A stretch of DNA of 15,882 bases from Anaerolineaceae bacterium UBA4781 (GTDB lineage Bacteria; Chloroflexota; Anaerolineae; Anaerolineales; Anaerolineaceae), in the NCBI GenBank assembly GCA_002403105.1, contig DHHD01000015.1, forward strand, positions 1 through 15,882. Direction: 5' to 3'. Under the pieces are notes generated by a model that saw only the letters and a list, made by a program, of their open reading frames with translations, had not been told where the DNA came from and did not search any database. This document shows positions 5,320 through 14,544 of this stretch, in pieces; the stretch's first letter is position 1; each line of letters starts with the position of its first letter. The translations under genes and the position numbers were made by a program.

Positions 5320-6195
5320 TTATTTTTTCTCTTTCACCTTGCCAACATTCATTTGCGCATAAGAGACCATTTCTTTTTCAGAATTCACGGCGAAATCAAG
5401 TGCTGTTTGAGCGCGAGAGATGATCTTCTCAAATGATACTGCATCATTGGGAAAGCTGGCGATGCCTGCATACACTGAAGCATTCACCTGTTGGGCAGCT
5501 CCCTGAACAACCCGTGCTGCTGCAATCTTTGCTTCTTCATCGGATGTATCAGGTAATATCATCCCCAATGTTTCTTGGTCATATCGTGATACAACATCTA
5601 ATGTACGCAAAATATTTTTACAAACCTGTGCGGTAGCTTCCATTAATTCTTCAGCCCGTTCTGAGTGATCTTCAGCAACAAGTTTTTTGTAATTAAAAAC
5701 CCGCATCATCATCACACTAACCGGTTTTTTTGTTCTTCGACTGCGGACAAATTCTTCTTCCAATTTTTGCTGGAATGGTTTCCATTTCAGGAGGCCTATC
5801 GCATCATGCAGGGTGAGTTCTTCAATGAGAACATTATTGGAGGCATATTGGTTCACATAATATGCAACCCTATTGTGTAGAATGCGTGACAAAATAAAGG
5901 AAATAAGCAGTGCAGCAGCGAAAATTCCCGTGCAAAGCAGCAGTTGCATTATTAGCCCTTGCAGTGAATATTGCACATATCCGTATGCCAGGATACTGAT
6001 TACGAACGCAACCCAATCCAGCCAATGGTTTAAATGTAAGATCGTCAGAACAACCACAAAAACCAGCAAGGAAAGACCCAGAAAGACAGTTCGTTCATCT
6101 ACAAATACGATCATTCCTGCGCTGACAACCAAGCCAACTGCCTGCAGTACTGCATATAACAATAAATCACTTTGAGAGATCTTCTTATCCAACAT
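5320..6195 (-). CDS. Membrane protein with degenerate GGDEF domain retaining the c-di-GMP I-site
   Basis: 291 aa. Four hydrophobic segments occupy about residues 10-105, followed by a cytoplasmic GGDEF-fold domain (~120-285). The catalytic signature is destroyed: the GG[DE]EF position reads DQETL (206-210), and the metal-binding aspartate region reads MMMRVFNYKK. The inhibitory-site motif RTLD (197-200), placed exactly five residues before that signature as in active diguanylate cyclases, is intact. It is therefore unlikely to make cyclic di-GMP but could bind it, as PelD does in Pel exopolysaccharide synthesis (also four helices plus a degenerate GGDEF with RxxD). It lacks the GAF domain of PelD. 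The start codon overlaps the end of the BcsB-like gene by 11 bases with GAGGAAAC before the ATG. Last gene of the operon. Confidence 0.85.
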   Translation of the reverse strand: MLDKKISQSDLLLYAVLQAVGLVVSAGMIVFVDERTVFLGLSLLVFVVVLTILHLNHWLDWVAFVISILAYGYVQYSLQGLIMQLLLCTGIFAAALLISFILSRILHNRVAYYVNQYASNNVLIEELTLHDAIGLLKWKPFQQKLEEEFVRSRRTKKPVSVMMMRVFNYKKLVAEDHSERAEELMEATAQVCKNILRTLDVVSRYDQETLGMILPDTSDEEAKIAAARVVQGAAQQVNASVYAGIASFPNDAVSFEKIISRAQTALDFAVNSEKEMVSYAQMNVGKVKEKK

Positions 6196-8380
6196 GTTTC
6201 CTCGCCTTATTCTTTTTCACTTTTTCATCTACGACTTTCCCAATCAACACACCAACAGTTACAACAGCAAAAATAATGCCGATCCACAAGGCAAGATCAT
6301 TCTTTTCTTCCTGCGGTTGAATCGGAGCTTCGTTTGATGCAGGAATCAGTTTTTGCGTATCCTGGATCATGGCAGAGGAAATGGATCCTTCTGCACGGGT
6401 TAGGGCAAGATCACCATAAAGATTCTTTATATTTGGAGTATCCATCAATGCATCAACTGCCCATGTGATACCCTGATCCGTTGTACCAGTGGCGATCAAT
6501 ACAGGATTTCCTGCCGTATCGATCAATGCTTCCAGGTAGCCAATATCCGCATTGTTAGTATTGGTTTGAACGATATCCGCTTGAGCTACTGGGTTATTGG
6601 TACCCGCTTCAAAAGGCTGCGGCAAGCGATCATTCAGTTTTGCAACTTCACTGTTTTGGGTTGGGGTTCCTAAAAGCATAAGGTGGGTAGGTTTTTCAGA
6701 TAAAGCAGGCAATTCAGCAGGTGTATAGACATGCAGACCGATACCTTCACCATTAAGATAATGACCTAGAAATTCGCTGAGTCGGATCACCAATTCATTG
6801 ATGGTTGTATTGGATTGATCAGGAAGGATCATGGCAAAGTCAGAGAGATCTGAACTTCCAATGAATGCATACGGAAATTCATTGATCGAAAGCACATCTG
6901 TTGACGGTCCGAGTGGTACTGTGAATTCAGTATCAGCATACACCACTAACCAGGCCGCTGTTGTATTATCATCCAAACAATCGTAGCGGCTATCTAAATA
7001 AGCATCCGGCAAATTGATATTACTAAGAATGGTGATACTGTTATCACCAAAATCAAATAACCGCGCCGGTAGAACAAGATCCACCCAGGTATCATTGGCA
7101 TTTTCTGAAGTTAGTGAAACTGTTCCGGCTGGCGTTCCGTTCACTTCGACTGTCACATACGATTCTTCTAAATTATTAAGATTGGCATGTGCAAAATGCA
7201 AGCGCATGCTGACATCATCTATAACTTTCCATGAGGTTGCAAATGGCAGAGAATAAGATGTAGATTGTTCAGAAGTTCCCCAGGCAGTGACATCCGAATA
7301 TTCGTACTTTTCAAGCGTAAAAGTTGATGTGAACGTCTCTTGAGTGGAAACCGATTCTGGCACTTGATTTACTAGAGCCAAATTATCTGGAAGCTGTTCC
7401 AGGATAGAATCCCGGGTGAGCGCTTTGGCAGCCTCAACAACTGCGGCATCCGTATCACCAGTCACAACCAAAATAGCTTTCTTGGCATCCGCATAAAACT
7501 GCCCGCTCCACAATACTCCCGTGTTATCTGGATATGTGTTGCCGTTCTTCTCTTTCAATTTTCCATCTTCCAAAATCCATGGGGCTTGTAAACTATTCAG
7601 TAATGACAGATGGTCGGCACGCCCAACAAGAATGATGTTCCCTTTAATATTGCTCGAATTGACCTGAACATCAGCTTCGGATGCAAAATTAATGTCAACG
7701 GTGCGCCAGCTAGCGAACTGACCGAGTTTTGCGCTGAGCAATGCTGCTGCATTGACTTCGGCTGATGTGGGTTCAATGGGTAGAATAAAAGTAACTGAAT
7801 TATTCAAAATTCCTGAATTGCTGATGAAAGGAAGTGGAAATTCATTGAGAACCGGATCTGCATCTTTCACTTGATATTGAAATATAAAAGATGAACTGGA
7901 GTGAACGGTAAACCATAAGAGATCATCATCCAGATTCATGCAATCAAATCCTTCGTATCCTAGGTAGAGAACCAGGCGCAGCCGGTTATAGCCATCTACA
8001 ATCAATCCACCCGGGATCTCAACTTTCAATTCTCCTGCATCGCTGTTCGTACTGGTTAGTTCTATACTGGAAATTCGTGTTCCATTGACTTCTACTGCAA
8101 TCGATGATTTATCACTGAGAGCTTTGGCGTGGCTGAACAGCAATGTGAGCGTACTGCTGCCCTGCGGATCCCAGGTCGATGGCCATTGAAATCCATACTC
8201 TTTGACTGAATTAATCCCCTTAAATGAATCATCATCTGACAAGATTCCCAGATCTTGAAAAGTGTATGTGTTATCTTGATCTTGAAGGATCACTGCAGCA
8301 GGAGCAGCAGCCACACTTCCAAAAAAAGTCAGTAGGATCAAAACACTTGTAAGCAGTTTTTTATTCATTATTTTTTTCAT
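6185..8380 (-). CDS. BcsB-like polysaccharide synthase partner subunit
   Basis: 731 aa with an N-terminal signal peptide (lysines, then hydrophobic, cleavage near AAA at ~26) and a single C-terminal membrane helix (about 690-713, LWIGIIFAVVTVGVLIGKVV) followed by a basic tail. The ectodomain shows the duplicated BcsB pattern: a jelly-roll carbohydrate-binding-like module (~35-170, with VEVNGTRI and a YNRLRL strand), a flavodoxin-like module (~175-340), then a second pair (VTVEVNGTPAG, DNSITI; ~350-660). Conserved cysteine/acidic motifs DCMNLDDD and DCLDDN end the two jelly rolls. In cellulose synthesis BcsB anchors to BcsA and guides the polymer outside the membrane. Here it most likely partners the GT2 synthase of the same operon. 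ATG at 8380 with AAGGAG eight bases before it; 10 bases separate it from the preceding gene. The polymer is unknown. Confidence 0.88.
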   Translation of the reverse strand: MKKIMNKKLLTSVLILLTFFGSVAAAPAAVILQDQDNTYTFQDLGILSDDDSFKGINSVKEYGFQWPSTWDPQGSSTLTLLFSHAKALSDKSSIAVEVNGTRISSIELTSTNSDAGELKVEIPGGLIVDGYNRLRLVLYLGYEGFDCMNLDDDLLWFTVHSSSSFIFQYQVKDADPVLNEFPLPFISNSGILNNSVTFILPIEPTSAEVNAAALLSAKLGQFASWRTVDINFASEADVQVNSSNIKGNIILVGRADHLSLLNSLQAPWILEDGKLKEKNGNTYPDNTGVLWSGQFYADAKKAILVVTGDTDAAVVEAAKALTRDSILEQLPDNLALVNQVPESVSTQETFTSTFTLEKYEYSDVTAWGTSEQSTSYSLPFATSWKVIDDVSMRLHFAHANLNNLEESYVTVEVNGTPAGTVSLTSENANDTWVDLVLPARLFDFGDNSITILSNINLPDAYLDSRYDCLDDNTTAAWLVVYADTEFTVPLGPSTDVLSINEFPYAFIGSSDLSDFAMILPDQSNTTINELVIRLSEFLGHYLNGEGIGLHVYTPAELPALSEKPTHLMLLGTPTQNSEVAKLNDRLPQPFEAGTNNPVAQADIVQTNTNNADIGYLEALIDTAGNPVLIATGTTDQGITWAVDALMDTPNIKNLYGDLALTRAEGSISSAMIQDTQKLIPASNEAPIQPQEEKNDLALWIGIIFAVVTVGVLIGKVVDEKVKKNKARKHVG

Positions 8381-8390
8381 AATTCACTCC

Positions 8391-10085
8391 TTAATTTCCA
8401 GTTTGGGTATTCTCGTTAATTGTAAATAATCTCCAAGGTAATGGAGAGGGAAATTCATAGGTAAACGATGTCCACGTTTCAAAACCCTCATAAATACCTG
8501 GATAATATTTCAAAACCTGTGATCTTCCACGAGCATCAAAAGAAGGGTACGGTACAAGAATTTGATCCGCTTTCCCGATGGGATTTTCCAAAACATCAAA
8601 GAAATCCATATCGGTGGTCATCACAAGGTTTTTAGGGTTATCAACCATCAATGCCAATGACATGGAAATAGAATGATCCACGATGGTGATGGTATCATCT
8701 GCTTGTGTATTGAGATATTCAGCGATCATCTGCATCTCATTCAATGAATCATTCTCATACGATACAGATTGCTGTTCGCCAGCAATAATCCATGATAGTA
8801 ATAGTTTTTGTGGCATGGGATCTTCGATCAGATCCCATTTTTTACTTACCTGATTCACGATCGGAAACACCAAAGAACCAACAAGCAAAAAATTCAAGAT
8901 CAGATGAATCCACTTCTTTTTTACGGAAGAATACAGCGCACCCATGACAATGATTCCACCCGGGATCAACCAGATATAGTAGCGGCTGAATGCGGGAAGA
9001 TAACCCCGGTATCCGATCATAAAAGTGAAAAGAATGATCGACCATCCCAATAAAATAAAATCAAAATCGATCCAGCGTTTTTTAATAAAAATTACGAAAA
9101 GCAAAGCAATAGAAGCAACCACCAGCAATGGTCCAACAAAAGAGACCTCTGAGAACAGCAGCTTTAATGAACCACCAATGGAATTCATTGCATAATACCA
9201 GAGATGATCAGGTCCAAATGTTTGTGCAGTATCCGGGGTGTTAGATGTCGCCCCGGGACCGGTCAAGAAATAAATAGGGTCACCCATGATCGTCCAGTTG
9301 AGAAAAACCCAGAAAATAAATCCATAAGCAGGCGGTACCAGGTAAGATAGAAGATCAGCTTCTAATTTTTCAGGTGAAGTCTTGCCGGTGCGGAAAAGCC
9401 AATTCCAGCAAATACACACAGCCATAATCGCAGTCCAAGCCAGCGCTTCATAACGGCAGTACAGTGCCAACCAAGCGCCGATGCCAGCCATCATGATGCC
9501 AGAATTCTTTCTCTCCTGGCGCCAGGTCAGATAGCCATTAAATGAAAATAGTAGAAAACCAATGAAAGGTGTTTCTGACATGCCCAGAGATGCATTATGC
9601 AAGATCAATGGTTGCAGGCCAAATAAGATCATCCAAACAATGCGCCAACCGGTCTCTACTTTAAAGCGCTTCAAAATATTGTTTAGCTGTACCATCGTGA
9701 AACCCGCATAGAGAGCGCTCATCAATGTACCACCCAAAATTTCTAAGCGAAATGGTCGCAACAAGATAATGAACGGAATATCAGATATGGCTGGAAGTGG
9801 TGGCCAGATAAAACCGATCGCCGAAAGGTGTGGATCGCGTCCAAAAACAGCAGAAAAAGATTGAGAAACACGCGATAATCCTTCGTAATCTGCTATGTCA
9901 TAAAAGCGATTCCCACAGATCCCGATGAGTGAGTAAAACAAGAATACGATTATAAAGAGGTGTGTTGAAGGGTTTTTAAATAATCGTTGAAGATTTTCTC
10001 CTATATGGAGCTTCCTTTTTGTCTCAGGAGTATATTCAGGTGGATTGGATGCAATGGGTGGTGCAGTTTTCGCGTTATGAAGCAT
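8391..10085 (-). CDS. Polytopic GT-C type glycosyltransferase (GT39/ArnT-like)
   Basis: Integral membrane protein with a short cytoplasmic N-terminus, about ten hydrophobic segments and a ~130-residue soluble C-terminal domain. The first extracytoplasmic loop contains acidic residues in NRFYDIADYEG followed by GFIWPPLPAI, the layout of GT-C enzymes that use lipid-linked sugars on the outer face of the membrane. The acceptor and sugar cannot be read from sequence. The frame is open to an ATG at 10148, but that would overlap the upstream gene by 74 bases. The ATG at 10085 has AAAGGAGG nine bases upstream and only an 11-base overlap, giving 564 aa. It sits between the GT2 synthase and the BcsB-like gene, so it may decorate or extend the same polymer or supply a lipid-linked precursor. 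Confidence 0.8.
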   Translation of the reverse strand: MLHNAKTAPPIASNPPEYTPETKRKLHIGENLQRLFKNPSTHLFIIVFLFYSLIGICGNRFYDIADYEGLSRVSQSFSAVFGRDPHLSAIGFIWPPLPAISDIPFIILLRPFRLEILGGTLMSALYAGFTMVQLNNILKRFKVETGWRIVWMILFGLQPLILHNASLGMSETPFIGFLLFSFNGYLTWRQERKNSGIMMAGIGAWLALYCRYEALAWTAIMAVCICWNWLFRTGKTSPEKLEADLLSYLVPPAYGFIFWVFLNWTIMGDPIYFLTGPGATSNTPDTAQTFGPDHLWYYAMNSIGGSLKLLFSEVSFVGPLLVVASIALLFVIFIKKRWIDFDFILLGWSIILFTFMIGYRGYLPAFSRYYIWLIPGGIIVMGALYSSVKKKWIHLILNFLLVGSLVFPIVNQVSKKWDLIEDPMPQKLLLSWIIAGEQQSVSYENDSLNEMQMIAEYLNTQADDTITIVDHSISMSLALMVDNPKNLVMTTDMDFFDVLENPIGKADQILVPYPSFDARGRSQVLKYYPGIYEGFETWTSFTYEFPSPLPWRLFTINENTQTGN

Positions 10086-13000
10086 GGCTTCCATCCTCCT
10101 TTGTTTTTGATTGGCCTTCTTCCTCTTCAAAACCCTGGCTAAAACCATGAATGGTCTTTTCCCAATAATGTGGTTTTGTCATCAATTGTAAGAAACCTTT
10201 CCACGCGCCGACACTCATTAAACCCCAATAAATCGGACTCAACAGGGCAAAACGCACGTTATCGTAATGCCTGCGGCGCATGGCACCTGCCACATTCATG
10301 TAGGTAAATACAAAATTTCCCAAATATAGACTAAGCGAACTCAGGTAGAAGATGAAACCCGGGAATGTTTCTTGTATAAAAGCCCATCTCGTCAAATACC
10401 AAACCGTTGTAATTGTCCACAATATCGGATTGACCAGAGCAGCGAAGAACGTACCGCCGATAACGAATTGAAAACTTATGAAACCTTTCAATCCTACTTC
10501 TTTCAGTAATTTTGCAGGGTTGCGCATGTGTACCAGCCACGTTTGAATATATCCTTTTATCCAACGTGAACGCTGGCGCAGCCAGTTATTAAGCCGGCTG
10601 TTGGCTTCTTCATAAGTAGTTGAATCAATTGTGCGAGTATGAAAACCGCGTTTATAAAGTCGCATTCCCAGATCAGCGTCTTCGGTAACATTATGTGGAT
10701 CCCAAGCACCAACCTCAACCAATGCACGGCGTTTGAAGTGGTTGGAAGTACCACCCAGGGGAATTGGAGCATCAGAGGCATCCAACCCGGGGAGAAATAG
10801 GTCAAACCACATCGAATATTCAGAAGTGAACCACTGCGTTAGCAAGTTTTGGCGGCGATTGTAATAATTTAATTTTGCCTGGATACAAACAACATTGGAA
10901 TTTGATTTCTGAAACGCAACAACTGCTTTCTTAAGTTGATCAGAATCCGGGCGATCTTCTGCATCGAAAATAACTACATATTCTCCTCGTGCGTGGATAA
11001 GGCCATAGTTGCATGCTTTAGGTTTTGTTTTTGGCAGCGAACCTGGCACAATAGTCGCTCGAAAATGAGGGGGAAGATTTAGATCATAAAATCTTTGAAT
11101 TGTCTCTTTATCATCTTCTTCCAACAGGATCTTTATATCTAATTTCGTACTTGGATAATCTAAATAAGTCAAAGATTTCATGAGTTCCGGTAAAACACCC
11201 GCTTCTTTATAGACAGGGATCAATAGGGTATATACCGGTAATTCTCTGGGATCAAGAGCATCAATTTCTTCTTGTGATACAGGAACTTCACAATCATGAT
11301 TCATGGCATTGTAAACAAGATAAAACTTGTAAGCAGAAAAGCCGATATAAAAAATCGTGATCAACTCATTGGCAAGTATCACAAAAGTTGTAAAGTTCAA
11401 GATCATCATTATTAACGAAAGGGCTAATAGAGCTGAGAAGAAGATGGTTTGCCCGGTACTTAATACATGAAACGCAGATTCTTTGGGAGAACGATTCAAT
11501 AAATTGGATGTACTGATCGTGGTGTAATCGCCATGATAAATTCGCTCGAGTGCTTTTTCAAGGTTAGCCTCTGAAGCGACCACAGGTTGGATCTTTTTGC
11601 CGGTTATCTCATGCGCTTTTTCAATGCCCTTTTCATCAAAGGGATCAACGATCGCCAATGTTAGGTTAGTTTTCGTTATCTTGATAGGGAGAATTCCAAA
11701 CTCGCGCTCAATTTCAGGATCAATTAGCCGTGCGATATCTTCCGGTATGGATAAACTTTCCAGGTCAACAAAGCGTAACTTTGCTTGTTGGGCTAGAATC
11801 TCATACATCTGGCCTTCTTGAATATATTGTTTGATCAATAAGGCTTGCCCCAGACGTACCCCCGTCTTTTTCGATAATTCCAATGCATCATTTAATTGAT
11901 GGCGTGTAATATAACTTTTTTCCAATAAATAAGTGCCAATATTTTTATGACCCAGCGTTCTCGCGATGGCATCTTCCAGGTCAGTGCGAATGACAAGTAC
12001 AGGTTGAATAGGAAGAGGAAAACGCTTTTTAAAGTGACCAAGGTTCTGAATGTGCAATGGATCGGCGAAAGCTACAATAATTTGCTGATCTTCTTTTCGA
12101 ATGGGCAGCATGCAATATTTGTTGGCGGTTGCAAGATCGATCATCCCAGCCACACCCAGATTCACCGGATCGTTATAGATTGTCCTGGTGATTTTGTTGC
12201 CCAGCCCGTCAAATTGTTCCACTTGTTCTTCAATGAGGTTGATATTAAAAGTTCGAACGTTAAAAATAGATGCCAGAATTTGATAAGCTTGATGAGTTTC
12301 ATAATAACCTGCTTGAATAAATGCTTTATCAAAAGGGAGCTCGCTTGTATCCATCAGTTGGATCATCTGATAAGCTTGTGATTGGGTGAGATAATCAGCA
12401 TGAATCAATTTTTGGATATATTGATGTACTTTATCCGGTACCCCTTGATTTTTCGCCGCCCAATTTTGTTCAATGATCGCCCGGAGAACATTTTTCGGAG
12501 CAATAACTGGCACGATCCACTTCTTGAGTTTCTTCCTTAATTCATGGAATCCTTCTCCATTGAATGGATCGGAAGTGGCAACCCAAGCAGAATTCTCTTT
12601 CAAAATCAAAGGTATCATCTGAAACTTCTCAACCAATTCTTTTGGAAATTCATTGAGAAGTTTTTCTTGAAAAATTGCTTGTTCGAGCAATACATATGGA
12701 AGATCTGTCTGAATGCTCTTGGCAATGGCTAAATCATTGTCACTCAGATAACCACGTTCCAGCAGCAATTCACTTAACCGCTGATCTTCAATATCATCAA
12801 CTCCTGCCGCTTCTCGAATTTGCTCTTCGGTAATAAATCCCAGCGTAAGCAAGATCTCTTTCAAAGGGACGAAACGATATGCAACTGTTTGAGGTTTTTC
12901 AGATGGATAGAGCATTTCCAACCAGATTTGCAGCTTCTTACGATCGATTAGATAAGGTTTTACCTTTTTATGAGTTAATGCTTGAACCAATTCGATCTTT

Positions 13001-14007
13001 TCTTTTGAGAGATCATTCCCTGTTATAGAGATCGTGCTGTCAGTTTCGTCAAATGCAATGATTTTTAATTGCTGGGCTATTCCCGATGGGAGTTTTTCCG
13101 CCCATTCATTTTGAGGCTTTTGTTCAACATCCAGAATCGGCATCTTGATGAGCAGTGATTCAGCTTCAAGCAACATCTCAGGGGAGATGATCTTAAGATC
13201 TAATAGAGCAGTGATACGGTCAGTGTGATATTGATTGCTATAAATATTCGCTCTCTGTAGATCAGAACTATCCAGCAAAAATAGTTTTTGAAGAAAAGTT
13301 ATCTTATCTTTATTTGTGATAGGCTTTGATTCTTCACCATCCAGATAGATCATGCGGTAGTTTTTTTTCCATTGTTTTTCATCGCACAGAACCAACTGTA
13401 CTTCAAATGGAAAATTAGACCGAAGGCTTGAAATATCATCGGGTAATGCGGAAGAATTGCAGCCCAGATATAACCGATTTCCGATCCACCAAAGAGGAAT
13501 TACCTGGCGTCTCTCTGCTTCTCTTAACGGAATAAGCACTGCCAATTCTTTTTCAACAACAACCATATTGAGGTCAATATGTGGGATTTGATATTGAACT
13601 CCCAATATTTCCAAATGCATATTCTCTTCTGAATTGAGATTCTGTAAACTTTGCTGTTCTTGGGCTAGATCCACTATCCTCTTTTCCCCACTATGCAATA
13701 CATTTTGAATTTCTTCTGTATGAATCGCTGGAAGAACAGGTTTTTCATTTTCATATAATTGGCATTGAAGAGATTGGAATTGTTCAAATGTTAAAAGATA
13801 AGGGAATACCGGTTTCTTGATGATTCTTTCAATTTCTTCCACTTGATCGAAGCTGGTATCTGCTGTTCCTATACAGTAATTGTCTTTTTCCATCCATAAA
13901 GGAACCACGTCGAATTTTTTTGAAATATCCCTGGAAATTCCCGGATATATATTCTGCGGCTGAAATTGCATTGAAATTTGTAGATAAAACCCGTTCTTAA
14001 TACTCAT
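10075..14007 (-). CDS. MshEN-array glycosyltransferase 2 (c-di-GMP-responsive polysaccharide synthase candidate)
   Basis: About 1310 aa. Residues 1-~830 read as roughly six tandem MshEN/GSPII_E_N-like modules (approximate spans 14-90, 123-220, 237-369, 379-516, 525-686, 688-829). The last is best preserved (RLGQALL, then LAQQ about twenty residues later, FVDL, then an AIVDPFDEKG strand). The first lacks its N-terminal half. Two membrane helices (~852-900) precede a GT2 domain with acidic residues EEDD (~963-966), DAED (1015-1018), TED (1108-1110) and QRSRW (1145-1149, the QxxRW of processive synthases). Three or four helices and a short acidic tail follow. MshEN domains are known c-di-GMP binders; XagB-like GT2s have one or two. 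The frame could start at a TTG (14013), but the ATG at 14007 is preferred. It overlaps the 93-aa gene by 11 bases. No good ribosome binding site is seen, so coupling is likely. Confidence 0.88.
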   Translation of the reverse strand: MSIKNGFYLQISMQFQPQNIYPGISRDISKKFDVVPLWMEKDNYCIGTADTSFDQVEEIERIIKKPVFPYLLTFEQFQSLQCQLYENEKPVLPAIHTEEIQNVLHSGEKRIVDLAQEQQSLQNLNSEENMHLEILGVQYQIPHIDLNMVVVEKELAVLIPLREAERRQVIPLWWIGNRLYLGCNSSALPDDISSLRSNFPFEVQLVLCDEKQWKKNYRMIYLDGEESKPITNKDKITFLQKLFLLDSSDLQRANIYSNQYHTDRITALLDLKIISPEMLLEAESLLIKMPILDVEQKPQNEWAEKLPSGIAQQLKIIAFDETDSTISITGNDLSKEKIELVQALTHKKVKPYLIDRKKLQIWLEMLYPSEKPQTVAYRFVPLKEILLTLGFITEEQIREAAGVDDIEDQRLSELLLERGYLSDNDLAIAKSIQTDLPYVLLEQAIFQEKLLNEFPKELVEKFQMIPLILKENSAWVATSDPFNGEGFHELRKKLKKWIVPVIAPKNVLRAIIEQNWAAKNQGVPDKVHQYIQKLIHADYLTQSQAYQMIQLMDTSELPFDKAFIQAGYYETHQAYQILASIFNVRTFNINLIEEQVEQFDGLGNKITRTIYNDPVNLGVAGMIDLATANKYCMLPIRKEDQQIIVAFADPLHIQNLGHFKKRFPLPIQPVLVIRTDLEDAIARTLGHKNIGTYLLEKSYITRHQLNDALELSKKTGVRLGQALLIKQYIQEGQMYEILAQQAKLRFVDLESLSIPEDIARLIDPEIEREFGILPIKITKTNLTLAIVDPFDEKGIEKAHEITGKKIQPVVASEANLEKALERIYHGDYTTISTSNLLNRSPKESAFHVLSTGQTIFFSALLALSLIMMILNFTTFVILANELITIFYIGFSAYKFYLVYNAMNHDCEVPVSQEEIDALDPRELPVYTLLIPVYKEAGVLPELMKSLTYLDYPSTKLDIKILLEEDDKETIQRFYDLNLPPHFRATIVPGSLPKTKPKACNYGLIHARGEYVVIFDAEDRPDSDQLKKAVVAFQKSNSNVVCIQAKLNYYNRRQNLLTQWFTSEYSMWFDLFLPGLDASDAPIPLGGTSNHFKRRALVEVGAWDPHNVTEDADLGMRLYKRGFHTRTIDSTTYEEANSRLNNWLRQRSRWIKGYIQTWLVHMRNPAKLLKEVGLKGFISFQFVIGGTFFAALVNPILWTITTVWYLTRWAFIQETFPGFIFYLSSLSLYLGNFVFTYMNVAGAMRRRHYDNVRFALLSPIYWGLMSVGAWKGFLQLMTKPHYWEKTIHGFSQGFEEEEGQSKTKEDGSHAS

Positions 14008-14278
14008 TATCAATAATGTCTGCGTCTTTGTTTTCTAATTTTTCAGATTTTTCGTTCGTGTCTAATATTTCAGAAGATAAATTTTTATTTTTCCGTAGAG
14101 TAAATAAAAAACTAAGATCTGAGATTGCTAAAATAATCGAGAAAGCTCCAATTAATATGATGGGAATGGTAAAATATCCGATCCACATTCCTAAAAATAA
14201 CGTCATCATAATTCCTAACGTGATAAGAACTCGGAAAATTACTACAGTCATTACCCAGGTACGGTTTTTAAAATCCAT
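13997..14278 (-). CDS. Small two-helix membrane protein (93 aa), first long gene of the polysaccharide operon
   Basis: 93 aa beginning MDFKNRTWVMTVV with two hydrophobic segments (about residues 8-30 and 34-58), then a charged, lysine/glutamate/aspartate-rich cytoplasmic tail of ~33 residues ending DIIDNEY. Not recognised. Its stop lies within the start region of the MshEN-GT2 gene, so it is translationally coupled to it and probably a small accessory subunit, analogous in position only to the small proteins of other polysaccharide synthase operons. Its own ribosome binding site is weak (TTGAG), which would fit coupling to the short upstream ORF at 14282-14368. Confidence 0.6.
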   Translation of the reverse strand: MDFKNRTWVMTVVIFRVLITLGIMMTLFLGMWIGYFTIPIILIGAFSIILAISDLSFLFTLRKNKNLSSEILDTNEKSEKLENKDADIIDNEY

Positions 14279-14281
14279 TTT

Positions 14282-14368
14282 TTATCTCAATTTGATGATT
14301 CCAGGTCTTTTTATGATTCCACCACCAATGTCGCCTTTTAATTTTTTCAAGAAGAAGTTTTTACTCAA
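14282..14368 (-). CDS. Possible 28-aa leader or small protein with TTG start
   Basis: Minus-strand frame starting with TTG at 14368, preceded at seven bases by AGAGGAAG, encoding 28 residues with FFLKKLKGDIGGG and ending GIIKLR. The TAA is three bases before the ATG of the 93-aa gene. It is basic and glycine/isoleucine-rich. Support: a ribosome binding site better than that of the next gene, and tight spacing suggestive of coupling. Against: short, non-ATG start, A+T-rich surroundings where short ORFs arise by chance. Confidence 0.33.
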   Translation of the reverse strand: MSKNFFLKKLKGDIGGGIIKRPGIIKLR

Positions 14369-14455
14369 TTTTCAACTTCCTCTTATAACCCAATATAAAA
14401 TTAATTTACCAAACCTTTTTTGGAAATTATTCCAGTTGTCTATTCATTCTTACTA

Positions 14456-14461
14456 ATTATA
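14456..14461 (-). promoter_or_regulatory. Putative -10 box of the polysaccharide operon
   Basis: Consensus TATAAT on the minus strand, with a start expected near 14449 and an ~80-nt leader to the first possible start codon. It lies just past the terminator of the upstream repeat-protein gene, where an operon promoter is expected. No good -35 is visible at 17 bases. A small inverted repeat (TGGAA-TAAT-TTCCA, about 14421-14434) lies just downstream of the start and might bind a regulator. Confidence 0.4.
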
Positions 14462-14496
14462 CATTTATCACAGAAAAGAAATCGTGAATTTAATTA

Positions 14497-14522
14497 AAAA
14501 GTCCACCTTGCGGTGGACTTTT
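14497..14522 (-). terminator. Intrinsic terminator of the repeat-protein gene
   Basis: AAAAGTCCACC (14497-14507), loop TTGC, GGTGGACTTTT (14512-14522): an 11-bp perfect stem 22 bases after the stop of the minus-strand repeat protein. The minus-strand tail is TTTTAATTAAATT. The plus strand also has a U-run, so it may act in both directions. Confidence 0.85.
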
Positions 14523-14544
14523 TTCTTTCTAGCCCTTCAACTTT

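Noticed and set aside
8842..9045. Minus-strand 67-codon frame and other short frames inside the large genes
   Set aside because: They overlap confidently assigned coding sequences in other frames, lack ribosome binding sites and encode no recognisable protein.
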